Part shown: positions 1-4,669 of the stretch, one piece after another
Position numbering within the stretch: position 1 is the stretch's first letter
How the letters are laid out: every line of letters begins with the position of its first letter
The notes under the pieces: model-generated
The model's input: only the letters and a program-made list of their open reading frames with translations
Database searches by the model: none
Told to the model about the DNA's origin: nothing
Program-made: the position numbers and the translations under genes
NCBI GenBank assembly: GCA_947168785.1
Contig: CAMVNL010000117.1
Span: 1 to 6,922, forward strand
Origin: an uncultured Clostridia bacterium
Lineage (GTDB): Bacteria; Bacillota; Clostridia; Oscillospirales; Acutalibacteraceae
Reading direction: 5' to 3'
Length of the DNA: 6,922 nucleotides

Positions 1-597
1 GCGGGTGGGCCGGTCGGTTTTGCGCATCTGGATCAGGCAGCTCATGCCCATGGTTTGCCGGTCGGCTGTCTCCTGCGAGGTCTTCTCCCCGAACTCGGAG
101 GCCGCTTCCCGTCCCATGCGGTATTGCGCCCCGGTCAACGGGGCCAGCACGCTGTCTCCGGAGCAATCCGCGAACAGCGAAGCGCGGATGCGGTGCATCC
201 GCTGGGTCGTGGACTGCCATCCGGTCACAGAGACGATACGCCCGTCCCGCATCTCCGCGTCGAAGACCGAACAATTGAGCAGCAGCGTGATATTCGGCTC
301 AAACCGGACCTTTTCATACAAAATCGCGTCCCAGACGGGATAGAGCTTGTCGGGGTTGCGGTGGAGGGAGGCCAGCTCGATCTCCTCGAGGATGCCGGTC
401 TCCCGGTCGTTGTCTCCCTGGGCGCCGCAGATCCACATGCGGATCTCCGAGGAGGCGTTGCCGCCCAGCACGGGCCGTTCCTGCACCAGGGCGACCTTTG
501 ACCCGCCCCGTGCGGCGGCGACGGCGGCGCAGATCCCTGCCATGCCGCCCCCGACCACGCAGAAATCAACGTTGTGTTCGATCATCTGAAAACCCAT
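1..597 (-). CDS. FAD-dependent oxidoreductase, N-terminal part (runs off left edge)
   Basis: This is the first 199 residues of a flavoprotein of the FAD_oxidored type (PF12831-like), with no stop before the window edge. What I see: a Rossmann dinucleotide fold near the N-terminus with GxGxxG (G16, G18, G21). Acidic E40 ends the second strand, where it would bind the FAD ribose. RPVLGGNASSEIRMW follows at 41-55, a stretch characteristic of this family. The later FADCSGDS at 142-149 matches the usual third FAD contact (ATG/A-D-x-T/S-G-D). No signal peptide or membrane segment is visible, so it is probably cytoplasmic. The ATG at 597 is preceded by GGAGGGG at 606-600, with its GGAGG core 4 nt from the start. 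A second in-frame ATG at 585 lies too far from that site. Members of this family are often found near carbohydrate-use genes, but the substrate cannot be read here. It lies 100 bp downstream of the peptidase on the same strand and could be partly co-transcribed with it. Confidence 0.88.
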   Translation of the reverse strand, partial: MGFQMIEHNVDFCVVGGGMAGICAAVAAARGGSKVALVQERPVLGGNASSEIRMWICGAQGDNDRETGILEEIELASLHRNPDKLYPVWDAILYEKVRFEPNITLLLNCSVFDAEMRDGRIVSVTGWQSTTQRMHRIRASLFADCSGDSVLAPLTGAQYRMGREAASEFGEKTSQETADRQTMGMSCLIQMRKTDRPTR

Positions 598-668
598 AAC
601 CCCTCCGTCATATCCTGTTATCTGTTCGATCGGTCATTCTCAATCAGAGAACCGCCCCATGATTGCGG

Positions 669-700
669 CTTCCGACTTCCGACTGATGACTTCCGACTTA
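669..700 (-). repeat. degenerate 7-bp tandem repeat at the 3' end of the peptidase gene
   Basis: Successive heptads on the plus strand read CTTCCGA (669-675), CTTCCGA (676-682), CTGATGA (683-689) and CTTCCGA (690-696), then the start of a further unit (CTTA, 697-700). On the minus strand the unit is TCGGAAG, which is AGTCGGA in another phase. The last bases overlap the TAA stop of the peptidase gene (700-698). GCTTCCGA at 668-675 recurs at 2639-2646, at the edge of the right heptad arm of the element on the other side of the gene. This looks like a half-copy of the same repeat family. The rest of the 598-697 gap has only a weak hairpin (TTCTC 637-641 with GAGAA 647-651) with no U-run, so it is not a convincing terminator. 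Confidence 0.65.
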
Positions 701-2401
701 ATCGATCCCCGTCAGGTCCATGCCGTCCAGCAGCTTCTTGGCCGCTTCGCAGACGTCCTTCAGGCACTTTTCCTCAAAGGGGCTGTCGAGGCCGGCGGCC
801 TTCAGCAGCTCCGTGAAGGTCATGCTGCCGCCCAGATCGGTATATCTGCGGTAGGTCTCCCAGGCCGCCTGTTGGTCCTGCTGCATCCGGGCCAGGAACT
901 GCAGCGCCACGGTCTGCGCCAGGCAGTAGTCGATATAATAGAAGGGGCTGGAATAGATATGGTGCTGCCGCTGCCAGCCGTGGCCGTCGCTGTAGAAGGG
1001 GATCTCGCCGTCCAGCTTCATCCAGGGCATATAGACGGCGGAGAGCTTCTTCCACACCTCATGGCGCTCGGCGGGGGTCATCTCCGGATGGGCGAAGACC
1101 TCGTGCTGGAAGTGGTCCACCATGGTGCCGTAGGGGATAAAGGTGATGGCGCCCGCCAGATGGCTGTAGCGGAACTTGCGGGTATCCTTGCCGAAGAAGC
1201 CCTCCGCCCAGGGCCAGGCGAAGAACTCCATGGACATGGAATGGACCTCGCAGGCCTCAAGGCTGGGCCACTCGTTGGCCACGGGCACGCGGGTGCGGTT
1301 GCACCACTGGGCAAAGGCGTGGCCCGCCTCGTGGGTGACGGTCTCCACGTCGCCGCTGGTGCCGTTGAAGTTGGCGAAGATGAAGGGCACCTCATAGTCG
1401 TCCAGCGAGGTGCAGTAGCCGCCGCTGGCCTTGCCCTCGGTGGAAAGCAGGTCCATCAGGCCGTCGTCGATCATCCGGTTGAAGAAAACGCCGGTCTCCT
1501 CGCTCAATTCTTCATAGAATTTCTTTCCGTGGGCCACGATCTGCTCCGGCGTGCCGCAGGGCTTGGGATTGCCGGAACGGAAGGTCAGGGCGGCGTCCGC
1601 AAAGCTCAGGGGGTAGGTCTTGCCGAGGCGTTTGGCCTGCTCCCGGTAGATGGAATCGGCCACGGGCACCAGGTATTTGACCACGGCGGCGCGGAACTTC
1701 GCCACGTCCTTCTCGTCGTAGCAGTTGCGCTCCATGCGGTAGTAACCGAGTCTGGTGTAATCCGGGTAGCCCAGCTTTTTGCCCATTTCGTCCCGCAGGT
1801 GGGTCAGCTTGTCGTAGAGGGTATCCAGCGCCTCGGCGTTGTCCATATACCACTTTCCTTCCGCCTTCCATGCGGCAAGGCGACGGGCGTCGTCCGGGTC
1901 GGTTTTGAAGGGAGAGAGCTGGGAGAGCGTATAAACGCCGCCCTCAAAGGGGATCTGGGCGGAGGCCAGCAGCTTTTCATACTCCTGCGCCAGGTCGCTC
2001 TCCTGCTGCATCTCCGGGATGATGGCCGGGGAGAAGCTCTTGAGCCGGATCTCTGCGTTGATGAAGATGATCTCGCCGTACTCTTTTGCGAAATCCGCCC
2101 GGAAGGGGCTCTCCATCAGCGCCAGCGTCCAGTTCTGCAGCTCCTCCTCCAGCTCCGGCATGGCCACGTTCCAGAATTTGACCTCCGCGTCGTAGAACTC
2201 GTCCTTCGTGTTGATGGAGTGGCGGATGGACGCCAGATTATAGAGAGTGGAGACGTGGCGCTCCAATTTGTCTTTTTTCAAAAATACGTCCCTGGCGGCG
2301 GCGTAGTCCTTCGCGGCCTTCAGTTCGGCGGTCATGGCCGCCAGCTCGTTTTTGACTGCGTCGCAGTCAATTCGTTCATAGGGCATTTCGGAAAATTTCA
2401 T
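698..2401 (-). CDS. M3 family zinc oligoendopeptidase (PepF-like)
   Basis: This is a complete 567-residue metallopeptidase of the M3 (thimet/oligoendopeptidase F) family. It would hydrolyse short peptides in the cytoplasm, as part of peptide recycling or use of imported peptides. The zinc motif HEAGH is at 357-361. The third ligand is probably E385, 24 residues after the second His and in EVHSMSMEF, which lines up with AEVAS in PepF proteins. The C-terminal HHIY-SSPFYYIDY stretch (480-492) supplies the conserved His and Tyr residues of the active site. The length fits the family's shorter Firmicutes branch. There is no signal peptide. I choose the ATG at 2401 because AAGAGG (2416-2411) lies 9 nt upstream of it. 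The frame stays open to an ATG at 2446, but that codon falls inside the -10 box. The promoter is at 2436-2464. The stop overlaps a heptad repeat. A long open frame on the opposite strand here is a codon-bias shadow. Confidence 0.95.
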   Translation of the reverse strand: MKFSEMPYERIDCDAVKNELAAMTAELKAAKDYAAARDVFLKKDKLERHVSTLYNLASIRHSINTKDEFYDAEVKFWNVAMPELEEELQNWTLALMESPFRADFAKEYGEIIFINAEIRLKSFSPAIIPEMQQESDLAQEYEKLLASAQIPFEGGVYTLSQLSPFKTDPDDARRLAAWKAEGKWYMDNAEALDTLYDKLTHLRDEMGKKLGYPDYTRLGYYRMERNCYDEKDVAKFRAAVVKYLVPVADSIYREQAKRLGKTYPLSFADAALTFRSGNPKPCGTPEQIVAHGKKFYEELSEETGVFFNRMIDDGLMDLLSTEGKASGGYCTSLDDYEVPFIFANFNGTSGDVETVTHEAGHAFAQWCNRTRVPVANEWPSLEACEVHSMSMEFFAWPWAEGFFGKDTRKFRYSHLAGAITFIPYGTMVDHFQHEVFAHPEMTPAERHEVWKKLSAVYMPWMKLDGEIPFYSDGHGWQRQHHIYSSPFYYIDYCLAQTVALQFLARMQQDQQAAWETYRRYTDLGGSMTFTELLKAAGLDSPFEEKCLKDVCEAAKKLLDGMDLTGID

Positions 2402-2435
2402 GTTGCAAAACCTCTTGTTTATTATGTTTAGTTTT

Positions 2436-2464
2436 ATCGTATCCAATTATATCACCTTTGTCAA
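2436..2464 (-). promoter_or_regulatory. promoter of the M3 peptidase gene, with two possible -10 boxes
   Basis: On the minus strand, TTGACA (2464-2459) is a perfect -35 box. It sits 17 bp from TACGAT (2441-2436), a 4/6 match to a -10 box. Between them is TATAAT (2451-2446) preceded by TG one base away, i.e. an extended -10 (TGATATAAT). That box is only 7 bp from the TTGACA and would have to work without it. Both fire towards the ATG at 2401. The extended -10 gives a leader of roughly 40 nt, the other about 30 nt. At least one is very likely real; which one is used cannot be told from sequence. Confidence 0.7.
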
Positions 2465-2500
2465 ATGAATCGGCAAAAAATATGATTTTTCGCAAAATAC

Positions 2501-2529
2501 TTTACTTCAACCGGGAAAAATGGTACAGT
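2501..2529 (+). promoter_or_regulatory. possible promoter of the methyltransferase gene
   Basis: TTTACT (2501-2506) and TACAGT (2524-2529) are separated by 17 bp. Each matches 4 of 6 consensus sigma-A bases. Transcription would begin near 2536, just before the palindromic repeat element, which would then form most of a leader of about 200 nt. No better plus-strand promoter is visible between here and the start at 2737. Weak evidence based on hexamers and spacing only. Confidence 0.35.
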
Positions 2530-2559
2530 ACAAAGGGGGATTTGTCGAGCTGACGCTCG

Positions 2560-2592
2560 AAAAGTTAAAAGTGAAAAGTTGAAAGTTGAAAT
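2560..2592 (+). repeat. left heptad-repeat arm (inverted relative to 2647-2679)
   Basis: The arm is built of 7-bp units: AAAAGTT (2560-2566), AAAAGTG (2567-2573), AAAAGTT (2574-2580), GAAAGTT (2581-2587), then GAAAT. It is a tandem array and also one half of a long imperfect inverted repeat. Confidence 0.75.
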
Positions 2593-2646
2593 GTGGGACC
2601 TGCGGTCGGCATTATATGATATCATCAAGCCCGGCAGGGCTTCCGA

Positions 2647-2679
2647 ATTTCAACTTTTAACTTTCAACTCTCAACTTTT
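2647..2679 (-). repeat. right heptad-repeat arm (inverted relative to 2560-2592)
   Basis: On the plus strand the units read TTTCAAC (2648-2654), TTTTAAC (2655-2661), TTTCAAC (2662-2668) and TCTCAAC (2669-2675), followed by a T-run. Its reverse complement matches the left arm at 28 of 33 positions. Five of the six bases just before the arm (2641-2646) are the end of the GCTTCCGA motif shared with 668-675. Confidence 0.75.
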
Positions 2680-2703
2680 TTGTCGCGCCAACGGCGCGAC
2701 AAA
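2679..2703. repeat. perfect 11-bp stem with AAC loop
   Basis: TTTGTCGCGCC (2679-2689) pairs perfectly with GGCGCGACAAA (2693-2703) around a 3-nt loop. It is not a plausible intrinsic terminator in either direction: on the plus strand it is followed by CCCCAA, and on the minus strand by an A-run rather than a U-run. It forms the right end of the composite element and resembles the TTTGTCGAGC hairpin at its left end. Confidence 0.75.
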
Positions 2704-2736
2704 CCCCAATTTACCACACAGAAGGACTCAATTTCT

Positions 2737-3651
2737 ATGCCCTCACCGAAAAACAAGACCATATCCCTCCTTCCGGAGGACGCGCCGGAGCTGGCGGCGT
2801 TGTGCGCCGTGCCGGAGGGCCCGCTGGACGAAGCCGCCCTCGCCGACCGTGTGCTGTGCGCCGACTTCTTCGCGTTGGCCGACCGTCTGCCCGAGGGGCT
2901 GTTCGATCTGGTGATCGCCGACCCGCCCTATAACCTCACCAAGGATTTCGGCGGGGAGATCTTCCGCAAGACCGACGGAGACGCCTACGCGGCCTTCACC
3001 GAGCGCTGGGTCACGGCGGTCCGGCGGCTGATGAAGCCCGGGGCCTCCCTTTACGTCTGTTGCGACTGGGAGAGCAGCCTGACCGTGGGCGCCGTGCTGC
3101 AGCGCCATTTCACCCTGCGCAGCCGCATCACGTGGCAACGGGAAAAGGGCCGTGGCGCGGCAAAGAACTGGAAGAACGCCATGGAGGATATCTGGTTCTG
3201 CACCCAGGGGGACGACTATCAGTTCCATCTGGACGCGGTGAAGGTACGCAAAAAGGTGCTCGCCCCCTACCGGGAGAACGGGGAAGCCAAAGACTGGCAG
3301 GAGGCGGACGGCGAAAAGTACCGCATGACCTGCCCCTCCAACTTCTGGGACGATATCACCGTACCCTTCTGGAGCATGGCGGAGAACACCGCCCACCCCA
3401 CCCAGAAGCCGGAAAAGCTCTACGCCAAGCTGCTGCTGGCCAGCTCTTCTGCCAACGATCTGGTTTTCGATCCCTTCGGCGGCAGCGGCACCGCGGCCGT
3501 GGTCTCCAAAAAGCTGGGGCGGCGCTATACCGTCGTTGAAAAAAATCTGCAATACTGCGTGTGGGCCCAGGAGCGCCTGCGCCGCGCGGAGACGGACGAC
3601 GCCATACAGGGCGTGAAGGACGGCGTCTTTTTACCCCGGAACGAAAAATAG
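2737..3651 (+). CDS. beta-class DNA amino-methyltransferase (N6-adenine or N4-cytosine), orphan
   Basis: This is a 304-residue site-specific DNA methyltransferase of the N6_N4_Mtase type (PF01555-like), using S-adenosylmethionine. The catalytic motif IV DPPYNL is at 62-67. Motif X-like HPTQKP is at 220-225. The AdoMet-binding motif I FDPFGGSGT is at 244-252, followed by an acidic residue in VVEKN (266-270). Motif IV before motif I gives the beta-class order; the intervening part (about 110-215) would hold the target-recognition region. DPPY is compatible with adenine or N4-cytosine methylation, so neither target base nor recognition sequence can be stated. The ATG at 2737 has GAAGGA (2721-2726) 10 nt upstream. 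The frame stays open back to 2680, but that stretch lies in the repeat element. No restriction endonuclease or specificity gene is adjacent, so it is solitary here. The gene ends one base before a strong terminator. Confidence 0.93.
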   Translation: MPSPKNKTISLLPEDAPELAALCAVPEGPLDEAALADRVLCADFFALADRLPEGLFDLVIADPPYNLTKDFGGEIFRKTDGDAYAAFTERWVTAVRRLMKPGASLYVCCDWESSLTVGAVLQRHFTLRSRITWQREKGRGAAKNWKNAMEDIWFCTQGDDYQFHLDAVKVRKKVLAPYRENGEAKDWQEADGEKYRMTCPSNFWDDITVPFWSMAENTAHPTQKPEKLYAKLLLASSSANDLVFDPFGGSGTAAVVSKKLGRRYTVVEKNLQYCVWAQERLRRAETDDAIQGVKDGVFLPRNEK

Positions 3652-3695
3652 AAACAACGGATTCCCGCAAAGCCAATGCCGGGAATCCGTTGTTT
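3652..3695. terminator. bidirectional intrinsic terminator between convergent genes
   Basis: A perfect 16-bp stem (AAACAACGGATTCCCG at 3652-3667 with its complement at 3680-3695) encloses a 12-nt loop. Reading plus, the stem ends in a U-rich TTGTTTGTG tract, terminating the methyltransferase whose stop codon is immediately adjacent. Reading minus, the stem is followed by TTTCTATTTTT inside the end of the methyltransferase gene, terminating the small membrane-protein gene. The minus-strand tail is the better U-tract. Confidence 0.9.
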
Positions 3696-3717
3696 GTGTA
3701 TGATTGAAAGTGTCGGA

Positions 3718-4254
3718 TCAGATCAGTTCTTCCACGTAGAAGCCGGGGACGAACATGGAAAGCTCTTTTTTGAAGAAGGAAAAGCCCCGCACGATGCCCC
3801 GGGTGCCGAACCCGGCGGTACGGGCAAATTCGTTCACCGCTTCTTCATCCGGAAAGCCGGCGACGTACAGCGACAGGGTGAATTCATCCCGTTTGCTGCG
3901 GCTGAAGGCCAGCGGCTCATCCAGCGAGATGAAATAGGAGCCGTTCTTTTTGAATTCCGTCGGCGCTTTCAGGGCAAAGGCCTCCACCGTGTAGGCATAG
4001 GGCGACAGCTTCGCGCTGCCCACGGTCATGCGGTAATCCACCCGGTACCAGCCCTCCGGGGCGTTGCCGGAAGCGGCAAAGGTCTCATCCGACAGCGACG
4101 CGGGCGAGACGGCGATCTCCTCCAAAGTGAAATCCAGCGGCGCGTCCGCCTGCGTGGCGAACAGCAGCGGGATCGCAAAGATCCCCGCCAGCACGGCCAC
4201 GTATATCAGTGTGCTGAGCACGGTATAAAACGGCAGCAATATTTTTTCAGTCAA
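3718..4254 (-). CDS. small membrane-anchored protein of unknown function
   Basis: This is a 178-residue protein I do not recognise. It has one strongly hydrophobic N-terminal segment (about residues 6-33), probably a membrane anchor or uncleaved signal. A soluble domain of about 145 residues follows that looks beta-rich (alternating stretches such as WYRVDYRMTVG and FTLSLYVAGF). With so few charges before the segment the topology is uncertain; an extracytoplasmic domain is most likely. There are no cysteines and no lipobox. The start is TTG at 4254: a strong GGAGGGAGGA site (4270-4261) sits 6 nt upstream. The nearby ATG at 4259 is out of frame and meets a stop after one further codon. It has a near-perfect promoter (4287-4315) and shares a terminator with the methyltransferase. 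It is divergent from the ABC exporter, so a functional tie to it is possible but unproven. Confidence 0.78.
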   Translation of the reverse strand: MTEKILLPFYTVLSTLIYVAVLAGIFAIPLLFATQADAPLDFTLEEIAVSPASLSDETFAASGNAPEGWYRVDYRMTVGSAKLSPYAYTVEAFALKAPTEFKKNGSYFISLDEPLAFSRSKRDEFTLSLYVAGFPDEEAVNEFARTAGFGTRGIVRGFSFFKKELSMFVPGFYVEELI

Positions 4255-4286
4255 TCCATATCCTCCCTCCGCAAGCGATTGTTTCC

Positions 4287-4315
4287 ATTATATACGACAA
4301 TCAGTCGCTTGTCAA
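4287..4315 (-). promoter_or_regulatory. consensus sigma-A promoter of the small membrane-protein gene
   Basis: On the minus strand TTGACA (4315-4310) and TATAAT (4292-4287) are both perfect and separated by exactly 17 bp. Transcription should start near 4280, leaving a leader of about 26 nt with the Shine-Dalgarno site. A dyad covers it: AAGCGATTGT (4273-4282) is the inverse of ACAATC plus CGCTT (4297-4310), interrupted by AGT. CGAC/GTCG (4295-4298, 4304-4307) also lies inside the spacer. These could be operator sequences; a consensus promoter of this strength is plausibly repressed. Confidence 0.85.
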
Positions 4316-4448
4316 ATGCAATCTGCCGGCCAAAGAGAAATCCGGTCAAAAAACGACCGATCCAAAATGGTGTTTTTAAACAAAATCAAAGGCGATATTT
4401 TATTGAAGATATCCAAATCGTAAAACTTGTTTTTTTTCGTTTTTTCGC

Positions 4449-4477
4449 TTGACTTCCTCACCCCGTTTGCCTATAAT
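4449..4477 (+). promoter_or_regulatory. strong sigma-A promoter of the ABC exporter gene
   Basis: TTGACT (4449-4454, 5/6) and TATAAT (4472-4477, perfect) are separated by 17 bp. T-tracts at 4430-4437 and 4440-4445 directly upstream could act as an UP-like element. Start of transcription is expected near 4484. That places the exporter's ATG about 186 nt downstream and rules out the longer open frame upstream as its coding start. Confidence 0.85.
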
Positions 4478-4483
4478 ACGGAT

Positions 4484-4669
4484 TTCGATGGGATTGAATT
4501 ATCCTTCCCGCCCCACGGCAAAAAACTGTGGGAACAAACCATCGGCTTGCGAAATCGGGTATCGAACCGCTTTTTCGTCCGCACCGCCTGTTTTGACAAA
4601 AAACGTCTGGCGCGCAGAAAAAACAGTTTGCTTGCAATTCTTTCGCAACAACCGGAATGGGGTGACAAC
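4484..4669 (+). promoter_or_regulatory. long 5' leader of the ABC exporter mRNA, with a possible overlapping leader ORF
   Basis: About 186 nt lie between the predicted transcription start and the exporter's ATG. I see no match to a named riboswitch or T-box. Small stems are possible, such as CCAC/GTGG around an A-rich loop near 4513-4531. An ATG at 4488, about four bases into the transcript, opens a 61-codon frame whose TGA stop (4671-4673) overlaps the exporter start as ATGA. This is the geometry of translational coupling. The ORF has no ribosome-binding site and its product resembles nothing I recognise, so it may be chance. Confidence 0.3.

Larger units (their letters stand above)
2541..2703. 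repeat. composite palindromic intergenic element (possible MITE/REP-like repeat)
   Basis: This 163-bp stretch has mirror symmetry on two levels. The outer ends are hairpins: TCGAGC/GCTCGA with a TGAC loop (2545-2560), and an 11-bp perfect stem at 2679-2703. Both open with TTTGTCG. Inside them are two 33-bp arms of AAAAGTT-like heptads, 2560-2592 and 2647-2679. These are inverted repeats matching at 28 of 33 positions by eye. The 54-bp core contains the palindrome ATGATATCAT (2616-2625) and a hairpin AAGCCC-GGCA-GGGCTT (2627-2642). No ORF of note and no clear target-site duplication are present. It lies between the divergent peptidase and methyltransferase genes, ending 18 bp before the latter's ribosome-binding site. 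It could be a non-autonomous mobile repeat, or a structured RNA leader if the promoter at 2501-2529 is real. Structure is seen directly; mobility is inferred. Confidence 0.6.

Noticed and set aside
615..643. Weak minus-strand promoter for the oxidoreductase (TTGAGA 643-638, TAACAG 620-615, 17-bp spacer)
   Set aside because: The -10 box matches only 3 of 6 bases and the start would fall at the ribosome-binding site. Read-through from the peptidase gene is at least as likely.
659..2431. 590-codon open frame on the plus strand opposite the M3 peptidase gene
   Set aside because: Same codon-bias shadow: repetitive composition, no recognisable domain, and the minus strand has HEAGH with its promoter and ribosome-binding site.
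2541..2703. CRISPR array or insertion sequence for the heptad-repeat element
   Set aside because: There are no repeat-spacer units of CRISPR length and no transposase ORF. The units are 7 bp and arranged as an inverted pair.
2679..2703. Intrinsic terminator at the 11-bp stem
   Set aside because: There is no U-tract after the stem in either direction, and no gene ends there.
2680..2736. N-terminal extension of the methyltransferase by 19 codons
   Set aside because: It starts inside the terminal hairpin of the repeat element with no ribosome-binding site. The ATG at 2737 has GAAGGA at suitable spacing.
2743..3552. 269-codon open frame on the minus strand opposite the methyltransferase
   Set aside because: Shadow of a gene with intact DPPY and FDPFGGSGT motifs; composition is unlike a folded protein.
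4593..4621. TTGACA at 4593-4598 as a second promoter for the exporter
   Set aside because: The hexamer 17 bp downstream is AGAAAA, not a -10 box.
4427..4669. N-terminal extension of the ABC exporter by 81 codons
   Set aside because: A strong promoter (4449-4477) lies within this stretch and no upstream start has a ribosome-binding site, whereas the ATG at 4670 does.
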